DNA of 64,000 bases from Rhyacophila brunnea (taxonomy: Eukaryota; Arthropoda; Insecta; Trichoptera; Rhyacophilidae), in NCBI GenBank assembly GCA_022495005.1, contig JAGYXB010001412.1, positions 1,079,273 to 1,143,272 on the forward strand. The letters are read 5' to 3'. This document shows, piece after piece, positions 47,789 to 58,482 of this stretch. The first letter of the stretch is position 1, and the number at the start of each line of letters is the position of its first letter. The position numbers and the translations under genes were made by a program. The notes under the pieces were generated by a model. That model was given only the letters and a program-made list of their open reading frames with translations. It was not told the origin of the DNA and searched no databases.

Positions 47789-48114
47789 GATCGATGACAT
47801 TGAGCCACTTTACAATCTGCTTGTAAACTAGCCCAGTGTCATCATCGAACAAGCTAACAAGCAGCTTGTAAACAATCTACCGAGAAAAGTAAAGTTGAAA
47901 GCCGGTCTACTTTACACGCTACACGCTGGCGTGTGGGCCGATATGCGTCTGCGCAGTAGGTAGAGCGATAGTGGCGACCTCCCGGTAAAAAAACTAACTA
48001 CGTCCTGTCAAAATAGTGGCTAGCTTGTGGCTTCTGAGAGAGTGGAAAGATTTGTCGCCCGCTTTCAAATTCGCCAACAAGCAGCTTATAAAGTAGCTCA
48101 ATGTCATCGAGGCT
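47789..48114. mobile_element. MITE with TCGATGACATTGA ends, copy 1
   Basis: TCGATGACATTGAGCCACTT and the inverse AAGTAGCTCAATGTCATCGA bound the element. The internal CTGGCGTGTGGGCCGA and TGCGTCTGCGCAGTAG are shared with 63108-63495. The target duplication is unclear, so the superfamily is open. Confidence 0.8.
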
Positions 48115-48119
48115 TAACA

Positions 48120-48829
48120 TACTCCTGACCGCTTGGCACGTATTTATTGTTGATGTTCTTATACTGTATGTACAAATGATTAACGGAATTATTATTTTTG
48201 ATGTAGGCTTAAGTAGGTAGGTATCTCATTTAAAAAAAACGTAGATAAAAGTAATAAATAAATTATAAAAATGTGCACACAATTATTTACCCATATTATT
48301 ATGCAAAACGTTTGGTTGATCGGTGATTCTGAATAATAAGAATATGTATATATTATATTAAATGATCACTTTTATTATAGTTTTACACATACGAAAACTG
48401 TAAGGTTTCATTTTTGCACGTTCAACAAAACCCTTTTTCCGCACCACTGCCCGGACACGTTACGACACTGGAAATGGAGTTCTACCACGTAATCGCCATT
48501 TCAAGTAATGTACTTATTTCACATTTATTTTAGCTTAGTTTTTATCTAATATAAAAAAGTTGCATAAAACAATATTCAGAAAATTAGGTGGGTACTTAAT
48601 ATGTACTAGGTACATATTTATACAAATTTCTTATAAGGGTGGCCCAGGTATTTTTGGCAAAATTTAAAGTTTCACTACTGCTTACTTGCTTAAGTTTCTT
48701 GCGTTATTTTTTGAGGAGTAGACCTAAAAAGCGCACATGGATATGCATCATTTAAGTATTTGATACTTACTTTTAAAGCGATATGTATTTATAGCGCACA
48801 TAAGGGGTCGTCATGAGTTACAAAATACA
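48120..48829. other. No gene seen
   Basis: AT-rich sequence. CACATAAGGGGTCGTC is present twice, at about 48797 and 48828; the second is the left end of the next element. Confidence 0.3.
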
Positions 48830-48833
48830 CATA

Positions 48834-49147
48834 AGGGGTCGTCCATAATAGTGTCACATGGTTTTTGATATTTTTGACCGCACCCCCCCGCCATTGTCAC
48901 ATTTTATCACAAATACATTTATCGACCATTCGATAAAAAACTAAATTTATTTAATATGATCGTTTTCAGTAAACTATTGTCACTCACAAAATATAAATTC
49001 ATTCTCAGAGACATTTATTGATATCCGTTTATATTTTGTTGGTTTTGTGAAGTCACATTTTATACAACCCAACCCTCCGTAAAATTATCATGTTAATCAG
49101 ACCCATTCCAAGTCCTAATGAATTGACGTCATATATGGATGACCCCT
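48834..49147. mobile_element. MITE with AGGGGTCGTCCATA ends
   Basis: AGGGGTCGTCCATAATAGTG and the inverse GTCATATATGGATGACCCCT are the termini. The interior has a C-rich GACCGCACCCCCCCGCCA segment. Related to 16511-17100. Target duplication not resolved. Confidence 0.75.
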
Positions 49148-49302
49148 AACACCTACATGGCATAATATATACGGATTGAACGTCAATCTGGTTATGCAAA
49201 TTAATTAATTAATTATATGCAATAAAACAATTTAGATACCTACCTAGGTAATTTATGTTTTATCAAGGTGTTTTCAAATTATGTCGCTACTTACCTATAT
49301 AC

Positions 49303-50265
49303 CAGTGGCGAAGGGTGACTTTTTGAAAGAGGTAGGCTGTGGAAGTAACCATGCTTGTCAGATATATTTGCGGGAAATAAGAAGATAACCCAATATTACT
49401 ACTGATGAATAGGTACGCTAAAACGAAGAAATTTCAAAAGCTTAATTGGTTTGTTATAATCTATATTATATATAAAAATAAGCAATTAGTTTGAATTACT
49501 TATGTATTTTCTTAAACATTTATAAACGTAACATACGCTCAAAATATATTACCTATCATCTATGAAAATATCCGTTGCTGTATATTATTATATGTAAAAT
49601 AAATAAATTTGATTTGATATGATTTGATTTGATTTGATATATATTATGTTCCATAACAATTTATAATTTAACCCGTAAAACTAGACATTTTAAAATACTT
49701 ATATATTTAAAACACAGACTTAGATAGGTACAATATCAGATATCTAAATTGTCTAACGAGTGAACAAATAAATAAATAAAAATCACGAGATAAATTATTT
49801 TACATTTTTAACAAGAATCAATACATATTTATGTGATTGAATCCCATAGAAATTATTTTTTAAATTATCTTCTTATTAATTATTTTGAATAAATGTGCTC
49901 TCGCGACGTAAGCGCTAACGAATCAGCTTGTACATTTGTATGCGAGACGCCAGACATTTTGAAATAATGAGAAAAAACTTCATATTGAAAAATCCGTCGA
50001 TTCACGCGAAAATAATCATATACAACATGTGAAGCGAAACGCGGTGTGTTCTATTTTTTTAAACTTTTGAGAGAAGCCATAGATGGTGCTTATTGAAATA
50101 TGGGAAAAGATCGTAAAATTATGACAATTATACGATAGATTTCTTTGGGCATATTGAATATATTATTATTTGTGATTATATAAATACGTCAACATGAAAA
50201 TAAAAAATATTTTTCTTAAGAAGGTAGGCTTTAAATAGTCGCCTAGTTTGGAGTCTTCGCCACTG
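49303..50265. mobile_element. 963-bp hAT MITE with CAGTGGCGAAGG ends (copy 6, distinct interior)
   Basis: The terminal CAGTGGCGAAGGGTGACTTT and the inverse GAGTCTTCGCCACTG are flanked by CTATATAC and CTATGTAC (7 of 8). Apart from the ends and a GGTAGGCT word, the interior is not that of copies 1-5, so it is a related but different element. It contains a TTTGATTTGATTTGATT tract at about 49610-49640. Confidence 0.85.
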
Positions 50266-50273
50266 CTATGTAC

Positions 50274-50562
50274 CATACCTACATGATTTTTGCTTACATA
50301 AAGGACACTGACTTATGTAAAACTGAAACTTGTTTCACAGATTTTTATAGGAAAATCACAGAAAGCTCCACCTGTAAGAAGATTCAACGTTTTTTGTTCT
50401 CTGGCCACGCGATATTCCCATTAGAATTTCCGTATCATCTACCTACGCAATCATAAGTTGAAAATTTCATCAATTGACCCCTTCTCACATTTTGAGATCG
50501 TATGGACCTCGACAGAGTGGAGGTTTGTTTTAACAGATTTATGTTTTTACGAGAAATGGAAT
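50274..50562. other. No gene seen
   Basis: AT-rich sequence without a supportable feature. Confidence 0.3.
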
Positions 50563-50885
50563 ACCAAATAAGTGAGATAAACACACATCACAAATTTGCT
50601 CTAATAGTAAAAAAAGTCGCCTGCGGCGCTATTTTCCTTTAGTAAGGGTTATATTTTTAAATATGTTGTTGTGCGATGTAATTTTTAATTACGTCATTAC
50701 TTGATAACTCCATAATTCAAGTGGATGTAAGTTATAAAAATACACTAAATACCTATCTTAATACCGTGAACACCATTTGGAAAACGCTACTGTAGAGCGT
50801 CACACTGCCTTTAATTTTGGCGATAGGTAGGGGGCCCGACAAAGATTCTAGCCTTGGGGGATGCTTTCAGGATGTGGGGGCCACC
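50563..50885. mobile_element. Truncated copy of the CATGGCCCCCAC hAT MITE
   Basis: AATAAGTGAGATAAACACAC, ACACCATTTGGAAAACGCTA and GATAGGTAGGGGGCCCG follow the order in 55465-55875, ending TGTGGGGGCCA. The left G/C-rich end is missing. Confidence 0.8.
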
Positions 50886-51000
50886 CTCTGACACACACTT
50901 GGAAGAAAAACAATATGTGTATTTGCCAGAGCCAGGATTCGAATCTGGGACCTATGATAATATAAGTCGACGCGTTAGCCGCTTGGCCATCGTGGGCGTT
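50886..51000 (-). mobile_element. tRNA-headed SINE, copy 3
   Basis: On the minus strand, CGATGGCCAAGCGGCTAACG (A box) and GATTCGAATCCTGG (B box) are well kept, spaced as in a tRNA. The body that follows (ACACATATTGTTTTTC, CCAAGTGTGTGTCAGAGG) matches the 37.2-kb copy. Confidence 0.7.
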
Positions 51001-51044
51001 CTTTTTCACATTATATAGTTCTTTCTCTAGCTCCACAACAGACA

Positions 51045-51530
51045 ATGATTGAAGTACCTGCCTGAATAATGTCTTCAAAAGTGTTCAACCAGTGTGTGCT
51101 TCCCGTAATCACATATGCGTGTGAAACATGGACCCTAAGTAAAAGAGAGATCCAGAAACTTAGAGTAGCACAACGTGCTATGGAGAGGTTAACGCTGGGC
51201 ATAACACGAAAGGACAAAAAGAGGAATGAGTGGATAAGGAAGCAGATAAGGGTATGCGATGTAATAGAAAAGCCTCAAATGGAGATGGGCTGGACACATA
51301 GCTAGAAGAAAAGACAATCGTTTGACAAATTTAGTCATCCAGTGGTATCCAAGAGGTACAAAACGTCCACAAGGTAGACCTAGAGGCCGCTAGATCGATG
51401 AAATAATAAAGTTCTGCGAAATTACGTGGCAGCGCAACGCACAGGACCGATAGAACTGGAAGCAGCTTGAAGAGGCCTTCATCCAGCAGTGGATAGATTC
51501 AGGCTGCTGATGATGATGATTGAAGTACTT
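51045..51530 (+). pseudogene. Non-LTR retrotransposon 3' end (family A), best copy
   Basis: The plus strand reads VFNQCVLPVITYACETWTLS, KREIQKLRVAQRAMERLTLG, ITRKDKKRNEWIRKQIRVCD, then ARRKDNRLTNLVIQWYPRG, KRPQGRPRGR, a stop, IDEIIKFC and AFIQQWIDSGC. It ends in a GATGATGATGAT tail, typical of this LINE group. A few stops interrupt it, but the order is complete from the palm-distal region to the tail. This copy fixes the order used to read the inverted copy at 3765-4335. Confidence 0.88.
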
Positions 51531-51539
51531 ATGATAATA

Positions 51540-52240
51540 TAAACTCATGCATACCTTTTAGTATTCATATTATTGATAATATTACTCTGATTTATAACGA
51601 TTTATCGTAAAATATTTAATGCTTCACTGAATATCCACCCGCTCGGCTGTGTGGCTGTCATTGCTTTTTAATGGTAAAGAACATTACCTACCTACCTAGT
51701 TAACATTGTCCTAAATGTTTGATGTCCACTGATAAAGAATCCCTTTACCGAAAGCGATAAAATGATATTTCCATGTTGTAAGCAAGGCGGCAGGTGCGCG
51801 CGATGTTTCCAGCAACTAAACGCCCGAATAAAAATGCAAGGAAACGATGACATAACAAATAAAAGGAATTCCCTTTTTCTTTTACCGGCAACCAATACTT
51901 TTGGCAAACATCTGCCGGAATAATCAAATTCAAATAAAGAATAATGATATTGGGAAAATTGAACTTCTCGAGCGATCGACAGCCAGTCAACAAATATTCC
52001 AAGTAATAACTTTTAATAATAGTTTTGTAGTGCGTTGTGTACCAACACGACGTGAAAGTGTAAAAAAAATCTTTTAAAATACTGGCGGTTTACTGCATAA
52101 GAAATTTGTTTCTTAATGAGTACCCACTACAAAACTTAAGGGTATACTTCAGCTGGGGCACGGTCTAAAACGATCGTGAATACGCGACGCGAAGATTATG
52201 CAAATGACGCGTACAGAAAAAAACATAATTTGTCATAAAA
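51540..52240. other. No gene seen
   Basis: AT-rich sequence. 52150-52215 has a short GC-richer patch (TACGCGACGCGAAG). The antisense open frames at 51692-52002 carry no motif that I recognise. Confidence 0.3.
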
Positions 52241-52247
52241 AGTCAAC

Positions 52248-52706
52248 ATGCGTCCATTTCATGTTATGTTTATTGTTCTATTACAAATAATAATAATATA
52301 TTCATTGACATGTTTTCTTTTTCAAGTAAATGGGTATCATTTTTTAGTTATCTTTACACATTTAAGAATTAATTCCCCCGTCGGCATCACAAAACAAATT
52401 GACGTGTTCACAGCTCGAATTTTGCTCTCCGATTGCCAGCCAGTCCGAAATTTTGTCGCACTTAGCCCCTCTTCCCACGGAGCAATTGAATTGTATCTAG
52501 CCAATGTATTTCAATGGCGGCTCGCTGATGGCGAGACTGAAATCTCTCAGCTTCAAAACGGTCGCAAAGAGACGCGACGTGCTAGTCGCGCGGTCTCTGA
52601 AGTTTCCAGTCACCGTAAAACAGTGGTACTAACATCATTAAATTCGGGGGAAAATCATATTTTCTTACCAAAATTGGTAGCACATTTATACTTAGCAGAT
52701 AACTAA
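52248..52706 (+). CDS. Unrecognised 152-codon open frame, reality uncertain
   Basis: This is one of the longest open frames in the window and the longest apart from the LINE fragment at 851. It begins MRPFHVMFIVLLQIIIIYSL and has about 25 hydrophobic residues at the N-terminus that could act as a signal anchor. The remainder is mixed and polar, including RKETRRASRAVSEVSSHRK. I see no known domain, no splice signals tying it to other exons and no clear poly(A) signal close by. The second half (52380-52620) is GC-richer than its surroundings, which may mean coding sequence or a GC-rich MITE; the phrase GACGCGACGTGCTAGTCGCG is nearly palindromic, favouring the latter. Confidence 0.15.
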   Translation: MRPFHVMFIVLLQIIIIYSLTCFLFQVNGYHFLVIFTHLRINSPVGITKQIDVFTARILLSDCQPVRNFVALSPSSHGAIELYLANVFQWRLADGETEISQLQNGRKETRRASRAVSEVSSHRKTVVLTSLNSGENHIFLPKLVAHLYLADN

Positions 52707-52719
52707 CTTAATATTTTGT

Positions 52720-53075
52720 TTGTAATTTCATACTATCTTAAAATACGCATTTATGCATAATAATATACATAATGTTATTTTCATTCTAACATCTAACATT
52801 ATTTTTAATATTTGTTGTAAATATAAATAAGTACCCATGTATAGACAATAAATTAATTGATTATGCACATCTTTAAGTTTTAACGAGGGAACAATTATTT
52901 TCTTTTAATAAACATCATTAGGCATAATAATTATTCTCAATCTATATTAAAAATGTGTCAAGCGCAAAATGTATAAGGTACAACTACTGAGAAGATAGAA
53001 GCATATTAAACTGACTTGCTTATTTACTCCAACAAATCGTAACGTACGTCTATTCCTTTGCGCATTTAATTCAAC
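52720..53075. other. No gene seen
   Basis: AT-rich sequence without a supportable feature. Confidence 0.3.
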
Positions 53076-53077
53076 TG

Positions 53078-53210
53078 TGCGGCGTCCAATCCTCCCGGAG
53101 GCCAATTGGGTCGGCGTCGAATTGGGTCGGCGTCCAATTGGGCCGGCGTCCGATTGTACCGGCGGCCAATTAACGGAGGCCAATCGCCGGAGGCCAGTTC
53201 GCGGTGCCAA
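53078..53210. repeat. GC-rich minisatellite, period about 17-18 bp
   Basis: The unit is close to GGCGTCCAATTGGGTC, repeated about seven times with drift toward GGAGGCCAATCGCC. It stands out sharply from the AT-rich DNA on both sides. Confidence 0.8.
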
Positions 53211-55456
53211 ATCGTCCTAGACCCTGTTGTCGGTTTTTGTGCAAAACAGCTGATGGTCCAGTTTGACAGTTTGAGGTTATGTGATTTTTATTTCAAGTGG
53301 CTTCAGTAGCGCCGTGTGCGAAGCATCACATTGGTCAGTTTATGAGTACCATTACCAACCAGTTCCGCCAGGTTTCAGTTGCGCCGTGGGAGGAGGGCCT
53401 TATAGTTGAAAATTATTTGCCGTTTCACTGAAGTACCGTCTTAAGGGCCCACATGCGCCACGTAGGTCAAAATGGAGGTTTTATTGTATATTCAGAACAT
53501 GATCCTGGACATTCCTTAAATGTTGTAGATAATCTATTTTTTTGAAACCTTATTATCCTTTATATTTATTTTAAACATTTGATGACTGCATAAAGTATTT
53601 TTATTACATAAAATAGTATTCTTTTAAACCTCTCGATCTAATGCTTTAGAATATAGTCATATTTCAGTATATCCATGTGCAGTGGTGTTAAGATTTTTTA
53701 GATTTATTAATTTTTAAACGCTTTTATAAAACCATTAGTAAAATAATTAATGTTAACGTTATATACGTAGTACACATTGTAATGGTGGTTTATCGCACAT
53801 AATTTTTTGTCACAAGGATGCCTTCAAACCTGTCACCTTTACGTACCTAAAACAACCACTGTTTGAGAGGAGGTGACGTAAAATGCTCTAATTCTTGATG
53901 TGTATGTAAATTTAAAGAATTTTTGTGTATTTTTCAGTTTAAGATAGTCAACAATAAATAATTAAACAGGAATAATAGATTCCTAACGAATTTTGAAACA
54001 AAAAATGGAAGGGGACGGTAGGGCACCACTTTGCCTAGGAACGTCACTGGTATCGGAGTCAATGCAAGCAGCACCGGACGTTGATCTTCGCAGCATCCAT
54101 TTAAAGACCTACATGATTCGGGAATCGAGTCGGCGGCGAGCCTGCTTACGGTTACCTCCAATCATTCGTTCGCCGAGTCAAATTCGACTCGACAATTTAA
54201 AATGAATTAATAACTTAATAAATTAGATTCGCATCGCCTATCTGGCGTTCCTGAGCCAGTCATCGAATAAAATCGATTAATTGGTAAGTAATTGACTTGG
54301 TAATTTAATATTGGGTATTGTCAATATTGCAGACTAAAATAAATTGCCTGGGAAGAGAGGAAAGAAGATAATGGGAAGACAATGGCGGATTGATAGGGCG
54401 TAATTCGATCAATATTTTTCTTGTATGTATCAATTTCATGCCAGCGGTGACATTATAATGGAAAATAAATTGATAATAATCGTGATGCTGAAGATCCAGG
54501 GGCAACAAAAGTGACAGCTAATTTAAAATTAATTAGCTACAATGTTTTTACTTATGCGAATACCTATAGCTGTTGGTGGGACTAAGGGTGAATGCGACCA
54601 CAATTTGGCTCAATCAGCTGTATTATTGTTTTTCACATAATAACAAGTTATATGCAGACGCAGACAAGTGTAAATATTATATAAAATTGCTTTTTTCACT
54701 ATTGACAATGAAAATTTTGGGAGCTAAGCTTGAATAATCCGTGAACGTTATAAGAAATATCTAAATGTCATTATGATGCTGCATCTTTTCTCAATCTGAG
54801 GATCAACATTACATGACCATAATATACTCGTACAATATAATATCAATACTATAATGGAGAATTATTTTAAATGTCGTCGTTCTAAAATTGAGAAAAAAGC
54901 CATGCCTATTTCGTTTTATTAAGTTATTTCATAGAATTAGGTACATTATTTAAAACTTGTAGCATACAAAATATTAGTAATTCTGATGTAGAGCTGGTAT
55001 TGCTATGTAGAAGAAGGCTTTCTTCAACAACTTGACAACACAACATTATAAATAAATACATTCAAAAATAAATTTATAATCTAATTTTGAAAGAAAACTA
55101 ATATTATGGCATTATTTTTTTAATAAAATACCAATACAGACAAAGCCCATTCGAAGAATGTGGCAACAAGCAAATATCGAAAAGTTTCGCAAAGTTTACG
55201 ACCAGCAATTTATTCACATCAAAAATATATTATTCTCAACTTTCAATAAAATTGGTGAACTCTAGAAATATTCTGAGTCAAGTTGAATTAATCGATGTCT
55301 AGTAAGTATGTTGAAAAAATTACTTCGAACCCTTTGGTGTCTACGATGGTACAATCTACTTTGAATAAGATCAAAAAATCATTATTATATGCGGGTAGAC
55401 TGATATAACTCATGTGGTACCGTAAATTCATTTGTTAGCTGTTAACACTGTTTACA
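53211..55456. other. No gene seen
   Basis: Two related GC-rich words lie at 53300-53330 (CAGTAGCGCCGTGTGCG) and 53370-53390 (CAGTTGCGCCGTGGGAGG). CAGTGGTGTTAAGA at 53681 resembles a hAT end with no partner. 53990-54200 is GC-richer, with short frames on both strands and no motif. The rest is AT-rich. Confidence 0.3.
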
Positions 55457-55464
55457 CTTATATT

Positions 55465-55875
55465 CATGGCCCCCACAAGGGGGGGGGTTGACAGAGCTCT
55501 AGCCTAGGGGCCCGGGCTCAGGAGGGGCCCGGCGTGGTGGGTCAACCAGATAAGTGAGATAAACACACATTAAAAATTGACCCTAATAGTAAAAAAGTTA
55601 CTTAAAGAGTTATTGTTGATTATGGTTTTAAAACATGTAGTTATGTGATGCAATTTTGATGTGTGTCGATACTCGACAATTCAATAATTCAAGTGTATGT
55701 ATTAAAAAATACTAAAAATCGCTAAAAAAATATACTAAATACTCTTAATTTTACCTCGAACACCATTTGGAAAACGTTATTATAGAGCGCTATACTGCCT
55801 TTAATCTCATTGATAGGTAGGGGGGCCCACCAAATATCCTGGCCTGGGGGCCCGCTTCAGGGTGTGGGGGCCATG
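55465..55875. mobile_element. hAT MITE with CATGGCCCCCAC ends, full-length copy
   Basis: CATGGCCCCCACAAGGGGGG and the inverse GTGGGGGCCATG bound 411 bp. Flanks CTTATATT and CTTTTGTT agree at 6 of 8. The GC-rich ends enclose an AT-rich body shared with 50563-50885 and 60009-60375. Confidence 0.85.
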
Positions 55876-55909
55876 CTTTTGTTTAAATATAATATAATAT
55901 TATAGGCCT

Positions 55910-56110
55910 TAATTGTATGAATACGAAGCCGTGGGTCACCGATTCGACCCCACGGTTAATGAAAAAATGCATACCTACTGTTTTTTAATGTGTATCTATT
56001 TGATCCAGTGCAAGGACCCAATGGGTTGAGAAAATAGCTAATAAAAATTTCTCGCAAAAATCTATTAATACAACCTCCACTTTGTTCGCTAAAAATCGAA
56101 CATGGTATTT
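55910..56110 (+). mobile_element. tRNA-headed SINE, copy 4
   Basis: The B-box region GTCACCGATTCGACCCC is followed by the body AATGTGTATCTATTTGATCC and the tail AATCTATTAATACAACCTCC, as in the 37.2-kb copy. Confidence 0.6.
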
Positions 56111-56289
56111 TATTAACTTTCCCTACACATACCGGTACAATGCCACAAATTTGAGCGACACAGAGTAAACCTGTGATTTGTAGGTGTCTTTGAATATGTC
56201 GAGGAACTGAAGTATACCCAGGCACCAGGGTTCGGTAAAATCTTAAGTTAAGTTATCGGTCAGTTTTTTTATTATCATAATTACAGGGC

Positions 56290-56790
56290 CTGAAAAACGC
56301 ATCCTTATTCTTCGTCTTCTTTCACCCTGTCACGACCCAGCATTGGGGCATAGGGCAAGCATAAGTTTGCGCCACTTCCCTCGATCCATCGCCAACTCTT
56401 GCGCTTCCCGCCATCCCAGACGTGCAGCGCGTAGATCGCTTTTGTAGCACCGCTGTAGGGCGAGGGAGGGCCGGCTACGACGAAGAACCCTTGAGGATGT
56501 GCCACAAGGGTACGAAGTGACGCACTCTTTGGTTGCATCCGGAACACATGTCCCAGCCACGTAAAACGTCTCTTCGTGATTACCTCAATCACCGAAGGCT
56601 GATGTGTCTGCTCACGAACTCGGGTGTTTGTAACGCGGTCGTACCAATGTACCCCTAAGATTCGGCGGAGACATCGATTCTCAAAAGCCGAGACCCTTGA
56701 AGTTTATTAAGATGCCATGTCTCACAGCCATACAGGAGCACATGTAGCTCGCACGCGTTGAACAAACGACATGCTTACACTAAGGACAAA
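56290..56790 (-). pseudogene. Non-LTR retrotransposon 3' fragment (family C)
   Basis: From about 56790 downward the minus strand shows LYGCETWHLN-like residues, then RRILGVHWYDR-like residues (broken), then VIEVITKRRFTWLGHVFRMQ in a clean frame. GHV.RM is the standard C-terminal LINE motif. A downstream frame with RKSWRWIEG and LCLPYAP follows. Several stops and shifts. It differs from families A and B in sequence. Confidence 0.8.
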
Positions 56791-56799
56791 TTTATTTAG

Positions 56800-57383
56800 G
56801 TAATGGCGATATGACAACATTCAAAGGCTTTGTACAATTATATAAGCTTACCTACATTAAAAAAAATAAATCAAAAGTTGATAATTTTAATATTTCAGGT
56901 AATATTGTTGTGTAGCCCTACCTATTGACAATTAGATGAGTGTTGTGTGCTGCATAGATCATTATTTACAATTCACATGAATCCGGCAAAGACTTTTTTC
57001 TCTTCCGGGTTTCTTTTTATATCACGTTATAAAAATATAAAAATCATCAAGAGGAATTGTCATTATAAAATGTGTGGCGTCTACCTAGACGGTGTACGAG
57101 TAAGGCGTCAAGCAGCGCCTGCGAAGAATATCGCGAACTCGACTCGTTTATTATGCATACAGAATGTATTTTTTTCATAAAGCCAAACGCATTACCCTTT
57201 ATGTTGCGAGCGCCTTTACAGACTTACTTTTTGTGGAATATATTCACGAAAACTCAAATGAAACTCGTTTGGATTCATACCCCGCCAATACCTTTTGCTA
57301 TGCAGTCATCAAGCATCATCATTTTAACGCCATTAATCGTTCACTGAAATGCATATTCTGACTTCATTCTTCCCGGTAGGTAC
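56800..57383. other. No gene seen
   Basis: 56940-57360 is open in two overlapping plus frames (77 and 91 codons), but neither shows a motif, and the sequence looks like a GC-richer repeat rather than an exon. Confidence 0.3.
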
Positions 57384-57391
57384 TGCCATAG

Positions 57392-57785
57392 GTTACATGT
57401 AAGTTGTACGTATGCCGTTCATCGTGGGACACTTATTCGTGCGCCGCAGTACGTGAAACATGAGTTCGTATAACATTTTATCAAATGACGAGTACTTCGT
57501 TGAATATTTTTTCACCGTGGAATACAGTTGTACGTATCTTATAAAATGATGCGATAGTTTGCAAATAGTACTGTTCCAATTAGATTAACCCTAACCTAAC
57601 CTAACCTTACCTAGTAAAGACATCTCCACATGTTGTAGCATACGTACAAATATACTCCACGGTGAAATGTTGAACGAAGAACTCGCCATTTGATTAAATG
57701 TTACTCGAACTCATGTTTCACGTACTGCGGCGAACGAATAAGTGTCCTGCGGTGAACTGTTTACTTACAAATTTCCGGATGCGAT
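57392..57785. mobile_element. Long-inverted-repeat element, copy 2
   Basis: Nearly identical to 16606-16992 in both arms and the CTAACCTAACCTAACC centre. Flanks TGCCATAG and TGCCATTA (6 of 8) are a possible 8-bp duplication. Confidence 0.8.
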
Positions 57786-57793
57786 TGCCATTA

Positions 57794-58375
57794 TGTCACT
57801 TGCGTTAAACACGCCCAGAAACAAACAATCTTGAACATATATAACTTGAAAACACCTCATAGATATAGGGATTGCAATACCGGTATTTGAAAATCGGTAT
57901 CCCAGTATTTTTCGATACCGAAATACCGTTTTTAAAGAAAAAAGAATACCGATATATTCGGTATTGAAATTGGAAACAAAATGTATTAATTAATTAATAA
58001 TCAACAATAATTATTGTCCACGTGGACTGTACACGTTTGTCGGGTTACGCTATGTGACTATGTCCAGTTCATTTCTGGTGGCCTTTGACTTGTTTGGAGA
58101 CCTGTAGAACACGTGCAAATTTGCGAAATTGAGTAACATTACAGGTAGGTACCTACTTACCTAATTTTAAAATTCATCCAAATAATTTCACGGTAGTTGC
58201 TCGCGGGTTGTATTGATGTAATATTTATTGATAGATACTTCTGATTGTATTCATAATAATATTATTAATACTATCGACTGAAGGTACTTGATGGAATTTG
58301 AATTTAAATTCTAATGGATTCAAGCTCTGTACTATTCCATTTAAGTCGTTTTTTGCGACCCGGGATTCGCCTTTT
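57794..58375. other. No gene seen
   Basis: AT-rich. 57870-57970 repeats the word ATACCG(G)TAT many times (CGGTATCCCAGTATTTTTCG and similar), a local low-complexity patch. Confidence 0.35.
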
Positions 58376-58379
58376 CGGA

Positions 58380-58462
58380 TACAATAAAGTAGGTAAAAAC
58401 TCCATTTTTTGTAACCTTTGACTTGATAGGTAGGTAATGGAGTTTTTACCTACTTTATTGTA
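58380..58462. repeat. 27-bp perfect inverted repeat (hairpin)
   Basis: 58380-58406 (TACAATAAAGTAGGTAAAAA and seven more) is exactly complementary to 58436-58462. The loop is 29 bases. No mismatch in 27. Confidence 0.92.
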
Positions 58463-58482
58463 TTGATTTATTATATAAGCTC

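Noticed and set aside
50905..50995. An intact tRNA gene on the minus strand
   Set aside because: A and B boxes are present, but the acceptor and anticodon stems do not pair, and SINE body sequence follows directly.
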